NCBI RefSeq assembly: GCF_037027445.1
Contig: NZ_JBANDL010000002.1
Span: forward strand, 1,178,001 to 1,242,000
Reading direction: 5' to 3'
Source: Lysobacter firmicutimachus
Lineage (GTDB): Bacteria > Pseudomonadota > Gammaproteobacteria > Xanthomonadales > Xanthomonadaceae
Length of the DNA stretch: 64,000 nucleotides
A program made the translations under genes and the position numbers. Under the pieces are notes generated by a model. That model searched no databases and was not told where the DNA came from. It saw nothing but the letters and a program-made list of their open reading frames with translations. This document shows, piece by piece, positions 42,867 through 54,966 of this stretch. How positions within the stretch are numbered: the first letter of the stretch is position 1; each line of letters opens with the position of its first letter.

Positions 42867-43841
42867 ATGACCCCGACCCGCGAGACCCTGACCGCCACCG
42901 TGCCCGACAGCGCCGCCGGGCGCCGCTTCGACGCGGTGCTGGCCGAACTGTTCCCCGACTACTCGCGCTCGCGGCTGGCGGCCTGGATCAAGTCCGGCGA
43001 CGCCCGCCTGAACGGCCACGAGGCCCGGCCGCGCGACCCGGTCCAGGGCGGCGAGACGGTGGAGCTGGCGGTGGTGCTCGACACCCAGACCCACGCCGAG
43101 GCCGAGGACATCGCCCTGGACGTCCTGTACGAGGACGAGCAGGTGATCGTGATCGACAAGCCGGCCGGCTTGGTCGTGCACCCCGGCGCCGGCAACCCGG
43201 CCGGGACCCTGGTCAACGCGCTGTTGCACCGCGATCCGGGCCTGGCCGCGCTGCCGCGCGCCGGCATCGTCCATCGCCTGGACAAGGACACCTCCGGGGT
43301 CATGGTGGTGGCGCGCACGCTGCCGGCGCATACCTCGCTGGTCGAGCAGTTGTCGGCGCGCGAAGTGCACCGGCAGTACCTGGCGGTGGTGGTCGGTGCG
43401 CTGGTCTCCGGCGGGACCGCCAACGCCCCGATCGACCGCCACCCGCGCGACCGCCTGCGCATGGCGGTGCGCGAGGACGGCCGCGATGCGGTCACCCACT
43501 TCCGCCTGCGCGAGCGCTTCCGCGCCCACACCCTGCTGGAGTGCCGGCTGGAAACCGGGCGTACCCATCAGATCCGCGTGCACATGGCCCACCTCAAGCA
43601 CCCGATCGTGGGCGACCCGCTGTACGGCGGCCCGCTGAAGCTGCCCAAGGGCGCCAGCGACGCCCTGGTCGAGACCCTGCGCGGCTTCAAGCGCCAGGCC
43701 CTGCATGCCGAGACCCTGGAGTTCGTCCATCCGGTCAGCGGCGAGCCGGTGCGCTGCACTGCGCCGGTGCCGGCCGACCTGCTGCACTTGATCGCCGAGC
43801 TGCGCGCCGATTCGCGCGCGGCGGCCGAGGCCGGGCGATGA
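42867..43841 (+). CDS. rluD: 23S rRNA pseudouridine synthase RluD
   Basis: RluD makes pseudouridines 1911, 1915 and 1917 in helix 69 of 23S rRNA. ATG 42867 gives 324 residues; the open frame to 42612 is a shadow of bamD. An S4 RNA-binding domain ([30 protein letters not shown]) precedes the catalytic domain with the essential Asp in [12 protein letters not shown] and [19 protein letters not shown]. The stop overlaps pgeF. Confidence 0.95.
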   Translation: MTPTRETLTATVPDSAAGRRFDAVLAELFPDYSRSRLAAWIKSGDARLNGHEARPRDPVQGGETVELAVVLDTQTHAEAEDIALDVLYEDEQVIVIDKPAGLVVHPGAGNPAGTLVNALLHRDPGLAALPRAGIVHRLDKDTSGVMVVARTLPAHTSLVEQLSAREVHRQYLAVVVGALVSGGTANAPIDRHPRDRLRMAVREDGRDAVTHFRLRERFRAHTLLECRLETGRTHQIRVHMAHLKHPIVGDPLYGGPLKLPKGASDALVETLRGFKRQALHAETLEFVHPVSGEPVRCTAPVPADLLHLIAELRADSRAAAEAGR

Positions 43842-44611
43842 GCGCAGCCGCCGGCGCGGCGCCCTGGATCGAGGCGGAGTGGCCGCTGCCGGCTTCGGTG
43901 CGCGGCTTGACCACCGTGCGCCGCGGACTCGGCGTCTCGGCCGCGCCGTTCGACGCGTTCAATCTGGGCACCCGTTACGGCGACCACCGCGACGATCCCG
44001 CCGCGGTGACCCGCAACCGCGAATTGCTGGCCGGGCGCGCCGGCCTGCCGGCCGCACCGCATTGGCTGCACCAGGTGCACGGCGCCGGCGTGCTGCGCTT
44101 CGACGGCCAGGCGCCCGGCGAGGAGCCGCAAGCCGACGCCGCGGTGACCTCGACCCCGGGCACGGTGCTGGCGATCCTCACCGCCGACTGCCTGCCGGTG
44201 CTGTTCGCGGCCGAGGACGGGCGCGAGGTCGGCGCCGCGCACGCCGGCTGGCGCGGCCTCGCCGGCGGCGTGCTGGAAGCCACGGTCGCGGCGATGCGCA
44301 CAGCGCCTGCGCGCCTGCACGCTTGGCTGGGCCCGGCCGCCGGTCCGCTGCACTACGAGATCGGCGCCGAGGTCTACGACGCCTTCGTCTCCGCCGACCC
44401 GGCCGCGGCGGCGGCGTTCGTGGCGACCCGGCCCGGGCATTGGCGGGTCGACCTGTATCGGCTGGCGCGCGACCGTCTGGCGCGCGCCGGACTCAGCGCC
44501 GATCATGTCCACGGCGGCGGCCTGTGCACCATCGCCGACCGCGACCGCTTTTACTCCCACCGCCGCGACCGCATCACCGGGCGCATGGCGACCCTGATCT
44601 GGATGGAATGA
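43838..44611 (+). CDS. pgeF: peptidoglycan editing factor PgeF (laccase domain)
   Basis: PgeF/YfiH proteins remove misincorporated L-Ser from UDP-MurNAc precursors; related proteins have purine nucleoside phosphorylase or polyphenol oxidase activity. The 257-residue product has [10 protein letters not shown], the metal motif [18 protein letters not shown] (Cys), [13 protein letters not shown] (His) and YSHRRD near the end. ATG 43838 overlaps the rluD stop, an arrangement conserved next to bamD-rluD. Confidence 0.92.
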   Translation: MSAAAGAAPWIEAEWPLPASVRGLTTVRRGLGVSAAPFDAFNLGTRYGDHRDDPAAVTRNRELLAGRAGLPAAPHWLHQVHGAGVLRFDGQAPGEEPQADAAVTSTPGTVLAILTADCLPVLFAAEDGREVGAAHAGWRGLAGGVLEATVAAMRTAPARLHAWLGPAAGPLHYEIGAEVYDAFVSADPAAAAAFVATRPGHWRVDLYRLARDRLARAGLSADHVHGGGLCTIADRDRFYSHRRDRITGRMATLIWME

Positions 44612-45435
44612 TGACTCCCATGGCTCCACGGACGGTCCTGTCCCTGTGCTTGTCCTTGGCCGCGCTGGCCAGCGCCGATGCCGCCGCCGCCGATTGCCAG
44701 GAACGCACGTACGATCTGCTGCGCGCCGCCTATCCCGGCGCGACCGGCGAAACCGGCGACGAGGGCGAGTTGCTGCGGACAGCCGGCGCCTCGGCCCGCT
44801 GGATCAACCTGGGCAAGGTCGTGTGCAAGGTCTGGCCGGCCTCGCCGGACAAGACCCTGCTCGCCGTGCCCCTGCAGCACGAGGCCGCCACCGGTCTGGA
44901 CGTGGACACCGCCGACCTGGAAGTGCTGGTCGTCGACTCCGCCCGCCCGCGCATCCTGCAGCGTTACCGCGAAAACGAGGCCTTGACCTCCGATGCGGTG
45001 CAGATCACCGCGCTGACCCTGGACACCGCGCGTTACAAGCTCGACGAGCGCACCACCGCGTTCGGGCTGCGCATCGGCTACAGCGGTTCCTCGCGCGCCA
45101 ACCCCTACAGCAGCACGGTGCTGAACCTGTACGCCGCCGACGCCGACGGCCAGTTGCGGCCGGTGCTGAGCAAGCTGGAGGTCGAGAAAGAGCGCGGCGA
45201 GTGGGACACCAACTGCGCCGGCGAATTCGAAAGCGTGCGCCGTACCGTCGCCATCGACTCCAAGCGCGACCACGGCTATGCCGGGCTGCGGGTCAACAGC
45301 GTCACCGAGCGTCGCCGCAACGTGGCCAAGGGCAAGGACTGCGCCGACGTGCCCGGCAAGACCGAGAAGCGCAGCGCGCGTCTGGCCTACGACGGCCGCC
45401 GCTACGTGGTACCGGAAGAACTGCGCGGGCTCTGA
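44608..45435 (+). CDS. secreted protein of unknown function
   Basis: No family is recognised. The product (275 residues from ATG 44608; ATG 44611 and 44620 are alternatives) has a signal peptide MAPRTVLSLCLSLAALASADA with likely cleavage before AADCQERTYD. The mature part has four cysteines visible (C in ADCQER, KVVCKVW, DTNCAGEF, GKDCADV), so two disulfides are possible, and is rich in beta-type segments (LEVLVVDSARPRILQRY, VLNLYAADADGQLRPVL). It overlaps pgeF and the next gene, suggesting one transcript from rluD onward. Confidence 0.8.
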   Translation: MMTPMAPRTVLSLCLSLAALASADAAAADCQERTYDLLRAAYPGATGETGDEGELLRTAGASARWINLGKVVCKVWPASPDKTLLAVPLQHEAATGLDVDTADLEVLVVDSARPRILQRYRENEALTSDAVQITALTLDTARYKLDERTTAFGLRIGYSGSSRANPYSSTVLNLYAADADGQLRPVLSKLEVEKERGEWDTNCAGEFESVRRTVAIDSKRDHGYAGLRVNSVTERRRNVAKGKDCADVPGKTEKRSARLAYDGRRYVVPEELRGL

Positions 45436-46136
45436 TGCGGACGTCGGCAATGCAGCAGCCGCCGGCACGGGACGCGGCGCGGCTGGGCGCGCGCGAAGGT
45501 CTGTATCCGCGCGCGCTCGGCGTGCGTTTCGTATTCCTGCCGCCGACCCTGCGCCGAATCCACGGCAGCGCAGGGCGCCGCAGCTATCGCGGCGAGGCCC
45601 AGGTCGAGCGCGGCCAGGGGCTGTGCGCGCGGCTGTTCTCCCGCATCGCGCGGCTGCCCAAGGCGCACGCGGGGCCGATCGAGGTCGAGATCGACGCCCG
45701 CGCGCGCGCCGAAACCTGGACCCGGCGATTCGGCAAGTCGGCGATGCGTTCGCGCCTGATCGAGCGCGACGGCCTGGTGCTGGAGCGGCTGGGGCCGATG
45801 CGCTTCGGCTTCGCTTTGGACTTGGTCGGCGATCTGGCCGAAGCGTCGGCTTCGGGGGTGATGTCGCTGGACGGCGGCGCGCAGGTCACGGTGGTCTCGG
45901 CGGTCGCGCCGGCGCCGGTCGAACGCCTGGGCGAGGACGGGAGCGAAGAACCCGGCCTGTCCTGGCGCCTGGTGCGGGTGCGCGCGCTCGGCCTGCCGTT
46001 GCCGGCACGCTGGTTCGCCGGCGTGCGCGCGAGAGAGTTCGAGCGCGACGGCCGCTATCACTTCGACGTCGCCGCGCAGTTGCCGGCGGTCGGCCTGCTG
46101 GTGCGCTATCGCGGCTGGCTCGACGTCGGCGAGTGA
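45435..46136 (+). CDS. DUF4166-family protein
   Basis: The 233-residue product matches the pattern of DUF4166 proteins: LYPRALGVRFVFLPPTLRRI near the start, YRGEAQVERGQGLCARLFSR, VEIDARARAETWTRRFG, and the end AREFERDGRYHFDVAAQLPA...VRYRGWL. Function is unknown; the domain is often fused or adjacent to saccharopine-dehydrogenase-like proteins, which are absent here. The TGATG overlap with the secreted protein gene suggests coupling. Confidence 0.78.
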   Translation: MRTSAMQQPPARDAARLGAREGLYPRALGVRFVFLPPTLRRIHGSAGRRSYRGEAQVERGQGLCARLFSRIARLPKAHAGPIEVEIDARARAETWTRRFGKSAMRSRLIERDGLVLERLGPMRFGFALDLVGDLAEASASGVMSLDGGAQVTVVSAVAPAPVERLGEDGSEEPGLSWRLVRVRALGLPLPARWFAGVRAREFERDGRYHFDVAAQLPAVGLLVRYRGWLDVGE

Positions 46137-46402
46137 AGCGCGGCCGGCGCCGGCCGCGCATCCCGACATAAGCCGATAACCCATTCGCCGGCGCGCAACC
46201 GCCCCAAGCCGGCCGAATCGCGGCACACTCGCGGCTGCGCACGGATCGCAGGCCCGCCCGGCACGGAAGCGTCCCTTTCCGCGTTACGAGTACCGTCGAT
46301 GAGCTACGTTTCCGCTGGTTGGCCAGCACCGTGTTTCGAGTCCGCGCCGCAGTCGGCGTGGGCATGGCCCGCCTCGGCCGAGAGCTGTTGGGGGCGCGGA
46401 CG

Positions 46403-48010
46403 ATGAACGTCGACATGAGGCGTTCTCGTCGCTCGTGGATCGTCGCCGGCGACCTCAACGGCTTTTTCGGCCTGGTGGTCGACAACCTGTCGATCCTGGG
46501 CTTCATCGCCGCCGCACTGATCGGCATCTTCGGCTTTCCGGCCGAGGTCGTGTACACGCGCATGTTCCCCGGCACCGCGTTCGGCGTGCTGGTCGGCAAT
46601 CTGATCTACACCCGCATGGCGCGGCGGCTGGCCGCGCGCAGCGGGCGCGAGGACGTCACTGCGATGCCGCTGGGCCTGGACGCGCCGACCAGCATCGGCA
46701 TGGCCCTGTTGGTGCTCGGCCCGGCCTTCGTCGGCTTCAAGCAGGCCGGCATGGACGAGGCGGCGGCCGCCGACGCTACCTGGAAGCTCGGCATGGCTTC
46801 GCTGATCGTGATGGGCGCGCTGAAGTTCGTACTGTCCTTCGCCGGCGATGCGGTGACCCGGCTGATTCCGCGCGCCGGCCTGCTCGGCTCGATCGCCGGC
46901 ACCGCGCTGGTGCTGATGGGCTTCCTGCCGCTGATCGAGACCCTGCGCTCGCCCTTGGTCGGCTTCATGACCCTGGGTCTGCTGTTGTACGTGCTGGTGG
47001 CGAAAGGGCGGTTGCCGATCAAGTTGCCGGGTGTGTTCGTCGCGTTCGTGTTCGGGACGGTATTGTTCTACGGCTTCGGGGCGGCTGGTTTGGGAGCGCC
47101 GGGCTTCCAGTGGCCGACGCCGCAGCCGCTGCAGCCGGTGCTGCCGCTGCCGACCCTGGGCTTCCTCGAGGGCCTGCCGTACACCGTGCCGTATCTGCCG
47201 TTGCTGCTGCCGTTCGGCCTGCTGATGGTGGTCGGCGGCATCAACGTCAGCGAAAGCGCGCGCGCCGCCGGCGACGACTACCGCACCCGCGACATCCTGC
47301 TGGCCGAAGCCTTCTCGACCCTGATCGCCGGCTGCGTCGGCGGCGTCGCCCAGACCACCCCCTACATCGGCCAGCCGGCCTACAAGCACATGGGCGCGCG
47401 CAGCGGCTACACCCTGCTGACCGGCCTGTTCGTCGGCCTCGGCGGCATGCTCGGGCTGATCTCCGGCCTGGTGCAGTGGCTGCCGCTGGCGGTGCTGGCG
47501 CCGATCATCGTCTACGTCGCGCTCGACATCACCACCCAGGCCTTCCAGGCCACCCCGGCCCGGCACGCCACCGCGATGGTGTTCGGCTTCCTGCCGCCGG
47601 TGGCCTACATGCTGTCGATCAAGACCGGCAATCCGGCCTGGATCGACCCGGCCCGGCACGCGCAACTGATCGGCGCGCTCGACGGCCACGGCCTGCCGGA
47701 ACTGGCGGTGATCGTGACCCTCGGCAACGGCTTCATCATGACCTCGATGATCTGGACCTCGGCGGTCGCGGCGATGGTCGACGGCCGTCTGCGCCGCGCC
47801 GCGGCCTTCCTGCTCGGCGGTGCCGGGCTGAGCCTGTTCGGCATCATCCATTCGGTCGACGCGCGCGGCGGCGTTTACCTGCCCTGGGCCCTGGAAGGCC
47901 TGCAGCGCACCATCGCCTGGCAGTTCATCGGCGCCTATCTGGGGTTGGCCGTCTTGCTGGGTCTGCTGTCTTTGCAGCGCGATCCGGTGCCGTCCGCGCC
48001 CGCGGCTTGA
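46403..48010 (+). CDS. NCS2/AGZA-type permease-like membrane protein
   Basis: The product has about twelve to fourteen membrane segments and resembles the xanthine/uracil permease (NCS2/AGZA) group: AGDLNGFFGLVVDNLSILGF, TRMFPGTAFGVLVGNLIYT, PLGLDAPTSIGMALLVLGP and VGGVAQTTPYIGQPAYKHMG. The substrate is not evident. ATG 46403, 10 bases after GGGGGCG, gives 535 residues; ATG 46364 is an alternative. It has no obvious operon partner. Confidence 0.8.
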   Translation: MNVDMRRSRRSWIVAGDLNGFFGLVVDNLSILGFIAAALIGIFGFPAEVVYTRMFPGTAFGVLVGNLIYTRMARRLAARSGREDVTAMPLGLDAPTSIGMALLVLGPAFVGFKQAGMDEAAAADATWKLGMASLIVMGALKFVLSFAGDAVTRLIPRAGLLGSIAGTALVLMGFLPLIETLRSPLVGFMTLGLLLYVLVAKGRLPIKLPGVFVAFVFGTVLFYGFGAAGLGAPGFQWPTPQPLQPVLPLPTLGFLEGLPYTVPYLPLLLPFGLLMVVGGINVSESARAAGDDYRTRDILLAEAFSTLIAGCVGGVAQTTPYIGQPAYKHMGARSGYTLLTGLFVGLGGMLGLISGLVQWLPLAVLAPIIVYVALDITTQAFQATPARHATAMVFGFLPPVAYMLSIKTGNPAWIDPARHAQLIGALDGHGLPELAVIVTLGNGFIMTSMIWTSAVAAMVDGRLRRAAAFLLGGAGLSLFGIIHSVDARGGVYLPWALEGLQRTIAWQFIGAYLGLAVLLGLLSLQRDPVPSAPAA

Positions 48011-48064
48011 GACCGGCGGCGGTTGCCCGCAGATAGCCGGTTCCCCGACGAACCGGCCAGCGCC

Positions 48065-48595
48065 ATGTCCCTGCAGAACCAACTCGACGCCGTCCCCGGC
48101 GTGACCGCCGCGCCCGAGGCCGCGACCCGCGGCTTCGTGTTCAACCACACCATGCTGCGGGTCAAGGACCCGGCCGCCTCGCTGGACTTCTACACCCGCG
48201 TGCTCGGCTTCACCCTGGTGCGCCGGCGCGATTTCGACGAAGCCAAGTTCAGCCTGTACTTCCTGGTTCTGGTGGCCGACAAGAGCGCGATCCCGGCCGA
48301 GGAGCCGGCGCGCGGCGAATGGCTGCTGAGCCAGCCGGGCGTGCTCGAGCTGACCCACAACCACGGCACCGAAACCGATGCCGGGTTCGCCTATCACCAC
48401 GGCAACAGCGAGCCGCGCGGCTTCGGCCACATCTGCGTCTCGGTGCCCGACGTGGAGGCCGCCTGCGCCCGTTTCGAGCGGCTGGGCGTACCGTTCCAGA
48501 AGCGCCTGACCGACGGCCGGATGAAGGACATCGCCTTCATCAAGGACCCGGACGGCTACTGGGTCGAGATCCTGCAGCCGACCTCACGGATCTGA
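48065..48595 (+). CDS. gloA: lactoylglutathione lyase (glyoxalase I)
   Basis: GloA isomerises the methylglyoxal-glutathione adduct to S-lactoylglutathione. ATG 48065 gives 176 residues, the longer form with an N-terminal extension ([13 protein letters not shown]). The metal ligands are visible: His in [10 protein letters not shown], Glu in [10 protein letters not shown], His in [11 protein letters not shown] and Glu in [23 protein letters not shown] and KDPDGYW are family signatures. A weak open frame upstream to 48023 lacks an ATG. Confidence 0.95.
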   Translation: MSLQNQLDAVPGVTAAPEAATRGFVFNHTMLRVKDPAASLDFYTRVLGFTLVRRRDFDEAKFSLYFLVLVADKSAIPAEEPARGEWLLSQPGVLELTHNHGTETDAGFAYHHGNSEPRGFGHICVSVPDVEAACARFERLGVPFQKRLTDGRMKDIAFIKDPDGYWVEILQPTSRI

Positions 48596-48831
48596 CGAGC
48601 TCGCGGATTTGAGCGCCGCAACCGCACAGCGGTCGCGCGGCCGTCTCAGCCGCCGCACTGCGGTCGCCCCTCGGAAAAACCGGGCCGAGAAGGGCGCTAT
48701 CGCTCGCCGCTGCGAAGCCTGTCCGCCGGCCGCGCCCGCACGATCGATCTTTTCGCGGGTCGGGCACCCGGCGCTGCGCGTTGCGCCCTGATTCGAAGAG
48801 GCCCGGTCGAACGGGGTCGGGCCGCGGATAC
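48596..48831. other. gloA-clpB gap
   Basis: No gene is seen. CCGCACAGCGGTCGCGCGGC (48619-48638) and CCGCACTGCGGTCG (48652-48665) are near-repeats that can also each fold back on themselves (CCGC..GCGG). They lie before the heat-shock promoter and may end the gloA transcript, but there is no T-run. Confidence 0.3.
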
Positions 48832-48859
48832 CTTGAAAGGCGTGGCGGCGGCCGCATTA
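48832..48859 (+). promoter_or_regulatory. sigma-32 heat-shock promoter of clpB
   Basis: CTTGAAA (48832-48838) and CCGCATTA (48852-48859) are 13 bases apart, matching the heat-shock consensus CTTGAAA and CCCCATTA (7 of 8 bases). Position, about 70 bases before clpB, fits the known heat induction of this gene. Confidence 0.75.
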
Positions 48860-48927
48860 ACAGGTCATTCGCGGCCCCGGCGCGATACTCGCGCCGCAGC
48901 CGCCACCTACCTTTCGGAGAACCCTCC

Positions 48928-51513
<2,586 letters not shown>

Positions 51514-51536
51514 GCCAAGCCGACGGCGATGCAGCG

Positions 51537-51565
51537 AAAACGGCCCGCGATGCGGGCCGTTTTTC
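51537..51565 (+). terminator. intrinsic terminator of clpB
   Basis: AAAACGGCCCGC (51537-51548) and GCGGGCCGTTTT (51552-51563) pair perfectly around GAT and run into TTTT then CG. It lies 24 bases after the clpB stop. Confidence 0.9.
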
Positions 51566-51580
51566 GTTGTGCCGTCGATC

Positions 51581-51730
51581 CTGTAGGCGCGGCGCGAGCC
51601 GCGACCGGCGAAGCGGCGTATTTCCACACGGCAACCACGCGACAAGGCGAAGCAACCCCGTTGCCTGGGCTACGGGGACTACGCTCGCATACGTCGCGGC
51701 GCTGGGCCGAGGCTCACGCTGCTCCTAGAC
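51581..51730. repeat. GTAGGCGCGGC-type repeat and inverted partner
   Basis: CTGTAGGCGCGGCGCGAGCC (51581-51600, continuing GCGACC) is a copy of the family at 19121 and 41631. A degenerate inverted copy ends near 51729 (reading TCTAGGAGCAGCGTGAGCCT on the minus strand). The rest of the clpB-receptor gap, 51731-51937, shows no gene. Confidence 0.6.
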
Positions 51731-51937
51731 CGGGCGCATCGACGGGCTCCGGCGGGGTGTTCGGTGCGGCGGCGCGGGTGCGCCCCGGCGTTGTATGGCC
51801 GATCCGTCGCGGTGGGGATGTGCCGGAAACACGAAAACACCCGGGCCGGGCCCGGTGCGCTCGATTCGCGCCGGCCGGACCGGCGGCGCGCCTGGATCCC
51901 GGCCGCACCGAACGGCGCACGACGCTCCGCCGCAAAC

Positions 51938-51967
51938 GCGAAGGCCCGGATCGCTCCGGGCCTTCGC
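51938..51967 (-). terminator. hairpin terminator of the TonB-dependent receptor gene
   Basis: GCGAAGGCCCGGA (51938-51950) and TCCGGGCCTTCGC (51955-51967) form a perfect 13-bp stem with a TCGC loop. On the minus strand it is followed by GTTTGCGG, a short T-run. It lies about 40 bases past the receptor stop. Confidence 0.65.
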
Positions 51968-52005
51968 GCATCCATTCCCGGCGTTGGATCGTCACGCCGG
52001 AAGGC

Positions 52006-54381
52006 TTACCACTTGTAGCCGACCTTGACGTAGCCGAACGCGCCGTTGAAGCCGAACGGCGAGGCCGTGTTGTACGGCAGGTAGTTGCGCGTGCCGCGGA
52101 CCAGCTTGGACTCGTCCGGATAAGCGTCGAGCACGTTGTCGCCGCCGACGGTGAACTCCCAGCGATCCAGGCGGTAGGTCGCCGCCAGGTCCAGCGTCCA
52201 CTCGGCGCCGAAGGTCTGGTCCTGGCGCGGATCGGTGGCGTGCAGCTCGGTGAACTGGCCGTAGCGGGTGGCGGTGGCGTTGAAGCTCCAGTGGCCGGTC
52301 TTCCAGTCGCCGGCGAGGAAGAACTTGTCCTTCGGCGCGCCCTTGGTGATGCGTCCGATCTCGGTGCGGCCGATGCGCACCGCCGCCGGGTCGATCGCCG
52401 CCAGTCGCGGCGGATTCGGCGCGATCTTGTCGATCTCGGTCTTGGAGTAGTTGTAGCCGGCGGTGAGGTTGAGCTTGCCCGCGGCCAGTTCCCAGCCGTA
52501 GGTCGCGATCACGTCCACGCCCTGGGTCTTGGTATCGACCGCATTGGTGAAGTAGCGGCCGCCGCCGATGCCCGGATAGCCGTTGGCCTGCAGGTAGTTG
52601 CGTACCGCGGCGCTGGTCAGGTTCTCCGACAGCAGGATGCGGTCCTTGACCTTGATGTCGTAGGCGTCGACGGTGATGTACAGCGCGTCGACCGGCTGCA
52701 GCACCAGGCCCAGGCTGTAGTTGGTCGATTCTTCGGCCTTGAGCGGCTCCGAGCCCAGCGCGACCGCGGCCGGGTTGTCGACCCGGAAGGTGCCGATCTC
52801 GTACGGAATGCCGCTGATGAAGTTGGTCGCGATCGACTGGAAGTACTGCTGCTGCAGCGACGGCGCGCGGAAGCCGGTCGAGGCGGTGGCGCGCAGGGCG
52901 ACCTTGTCGGTGAAGGCGTAGCGGCCGGACAGCTTGCCCGAGGTGGTTTCGCCGAAGTCGCTGTAGCTCTCGTAGCGGGCCGCGGCGCCGATGGAGAACT
53001 TGTCGGTGACGTCGGTTTCCGCATCGAGGTAGAACGAGTAGCTGTGGCGGTCGAAATCGCCGGCGTCGCTGGCGCGGAAGCCGGAGAACACCTGCGCGCC
53101 GGGAATGATCTGGCCGTTCGGCGCGGCCACGCCGCCGTTGGCGTAGGACAGCGGCTCGCCGGCGCGCTGGCTGAACTCCTCGCCGCGCCATTCCGCACCC
53201 CAGGACAGGGTCAGCGGGTACTTCCAGCCCAGTTCGATCGCGCGGGTGAAATCGAGGTTGAGCACGTGCTGGGTGACCTCCAGCGCGCCGGCGTAGAACT
53301 GGGTCGGCGAGCTCGGGCCCAGGCTGCGGTTGAGGGTGTGCTCGATGTCGAAGGTCAGGCCGTTGTGGCCGTAGTTGTAGCTGAAATCGATCTGGGTGCC
53401 GCCGGCGGTTTCGCCGCGCACGCCGAACACCGCGGCGCGGTCCTTGCTGACGTTGTGGATCTGCGGCAGGAAGCCGTTGGGATAGATCGAGGGGATGTTG
53501 CGCGGGTCGCCGGCGAAGCGGAAATAGCCGTTGGACAACACGTCGCGTTCGCTGTAGCTGCCGAAGGAATAGAAGCTCAGGTAATCGGCCGGCGAGTACT
53601 CGCCGTTGTAGGAGAACGCGCCGTGGTCGATCTCGGGATCGCCGTAGCGCTGTTCGACCCGGCCCTGGAACGGGCGGGCGCGGTTGGTCTGGTCCTGATG
53701 GCCGCCCTGCGCGGCCAGGCGCAGCCAGCCGTTTTCGCCGAGCTTGAAGCCGGCGTCGCCGGAGAGCTGGTACTGCTCGCCGTCGCCGGCGCTGTACTGG
53801 CCGTAGCGCGCGGCGATCGAGCCGTTCTGGCCCGAGCCCTTGAGCACCACGTTGACCACGCCGGCGATGGCGTCGGAGCCGTATTGGGCCGAAGCGCCGT
53901 CGCGCAGCACTTCGACCCGCTCGATCGAGGCGATCGGGATCGCGTTGAGATCGACCGGCGAGGAGCCGCGGCCCTGGCTGCCGTTGAGGTTGATCAACGC
54001 GGTGGTGTGGCGGCGCTTGCCGTTGACCAGCACCAGCACTTGATCGGGGGCCAGGCCGCGCAACTGCGCCGGGCGCACCGCATCGGTGCCGTCGGTGATG
54101 GCCGGACGCGGGAAGTTCAGCGAGGGCAGGGCGCGCGACAGCGCGGTGGCCAGTTCGACCGTGCCGGTGGCTTCGAGGGTTTCCGGGGTGATGATGTCGA
54201 TCGGCGCGGTCGACTCGGCGACGGTGCGGTCGGACACGCGGGTACCGGTCACGATCACCTGGTCCAGGGTCTTGGCGTCGCTCTGCGGCGCATCCTGCGC
54301 GTACGCCGGGGCGGCGAGGGCGAGCAGCAGAGCCAGGGCCAGGGGATGGCGCGGGCCGGCGGGGGTACGGCGGACGTGCAT
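52006..54381 (-). CDS. TonB-dependent outer-membrane receptor, substrate unknown
   Basis: ATG 54381 follows AAGGAGT and gives 791 residues; a longer frame to 54414 lacks a ribosome site. A signal peptide ending ALAAPAYAQ precedes a TonB box-like TLDQVIVTGTRV, a plug domain (DIITPETLEATGTVELATAL, RGLAPDQVLVLVNGKRR, ERVEVLRDGASAQYGSDAIA) and a 22-strand barrel ending FGYVKVGYKW with a terminal aromatic residue. It resembles the catecholate/iron-complex receptor group abundant in xanthomonads, but nothing nearby names its substrate. Confidence 0.93.
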   Translation of the reverse strand: MHVRRTPAGPRHPLALALLLALAAPAYAQDAPQSDAKTLDQVIVTGTRVSDRTVAESTAPIDIITPETLEATGTVELATALSRALPSLNFPRPAITDGTDAVRPAQLRGLAPDQVLVLVNGKRRHTTALINLNGSQGRGSSPVDLNAIPIASIERVEVLRDGASAQYGSDAIAGVVNVVLKGSGQNGSIAARYGQYSAGDGEQYQLSGDAGFKLGENGWLRLAAQGGHQDQTNRARPFQGRVEQRYGDPEIDHGAFSYNGEYSPADYLSFYSFGSYSERDVLSNGYFRFAGDPRNIPSIYPNGFLPQIHNVSKDRAAVFGVRGETAGGTQIDFSYNYGHNGLTFDIEHTLNRSLGPSSPTQFYAGALEVTQHVLNLDFTRAIELGWKYPLTLSWGAEWRGEEFSQRAGEPLSYANGGVAAPNGQIIPGAQVFSGFRASDAGDFDRHSYSFYLDAETDVTDKFSIGAAARYESYSDFGETTSGKLSGRYAFTDKVALRATASTGFRAPSLQQQYFQSIATNFISGIPYEIGTFRVDNPAAVALGSEPLKAEESTNYSLGLVLQPVDALYITVDAYDIKVKDRILLSENLTSAAVRNYLQANGYPGIGGGRYFTNAVDTKTQGVDVIATYGWELAAGKLNLTAGYNYSKTEIDKIAPNPPRLAAIDPAAVRIGRTEIGRITKGAPKDKFFLAGDWKTGHWSFNATATRYGQFTELHATDPRQDQTFGAEWTLDLAATYRLDRWEFTVGGDNVLDAYPDESKLVRGTRNYLPYNTASPFGFNGAFGYVKVGYKW

Positions 54382-54418
54382 GGCGACTCCTTGAGGGATT
54401 GACAGCGATGTCATTGCG

Positions 54419-54446
54419 ATTTAACACGCGCATAACAATTGGTCAA
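54419..54446 (-). promoter_or_regulatory. sigma-70 promoter of the TonB receptor gene
   Basis: On the minus strand TTGACC (54441-54446) and TTAAAT (54419-54424) are 16 bases apart in a locally AT-rich stretch, matching 5 and 4 of 6 consensus bases. The transcript would begin near 54412, about 31 bases before ATG 54381. Confidence 0.5.
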
Positions 54447-54624
54447 TAAATCCGCCAAAGTCCGCCTATCGGCAATAGTCGAAAAGTGGTAGTGCGCAGC
54501 CGGTCACGCCTGGCCGCCCGTTAAGGCGCTTTTCCGCGCGCGGGACCGGGCGCGGGCGGCAGGCTGCGCGCCCATCGCGCGCCGTACGCTGGCGTCGCCA
54601 CCGGGCGCGACTGTTAAGATGCCC

Positions 54625-54870
54625 GCGCTCAAGGTGATCGCCGGCACATTCGCCGGGGATTGAAACGGGAATCCGGTCGTCGTCCTGCCCCGCAGGCGGC
54701 CAAGCCGGAGCTGCCCCCGCAACGGTAGGCGAGTACACGTACCGCACGCAGCCACTGTGTTTCGACACGGGAAGGCGCGGTACGCGATGCCGGTTCCGCA
54801 CAGGACCGCATCGGCTCGCGAGCCCGGAGACCGGCCCGGAGCGCGAACCGACAGGCGGTGGGCCGGTCTC
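54625..54870 (+). ncRNA. cobalamin riboswitch before btuB
   Basis: Diagnostic pieces appear in order: GAAACGGGAATCCGG (54662-54676), GCCGGAGCTGCCCCCGCAAC (54703-54722) with GGT after it, GCAGCCACTG (54748-54757), ACGGGAAGGC (54767-54776) and the B12 box GCGAGCCCGGAGACCGGCC (54818-54836). The B12-box segment GAGACCGGCCC (54827-54837) is perfectly complementary to GGGCCGGTCTC (54860-54870), so the expression platform can form an 11-bp helix that competes with the ligand-bound fold. The btuB GTG follows at 54967. Edges are approximate. Binding of adenosylcobalamin is expected to turn the operon off. Confidence 0.93.
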
Positions 54871-54966
54871 GGGGCGAAGGCGCGCCTGCGCCGTCTCCTG
54901 GCCGTTTCCGCCTTCTGTCACGACCGATCACGGCCGCGCGGGAGAGCGCGGCCCTGGAGACCGCCT

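Noticed and set aside
51679..52028. Small frames between clpB and the TonB receptor
   Set aside because: They run through a repeat and the receptor terminator on both strands, with Arg/Pro-rich content only.
54757..54966. Extension of btuB from ATG 54757
   Set aside because: This stretch is the cobalamin riboswitch itself; GTG 54967 has the ribosome site and signal peptide.
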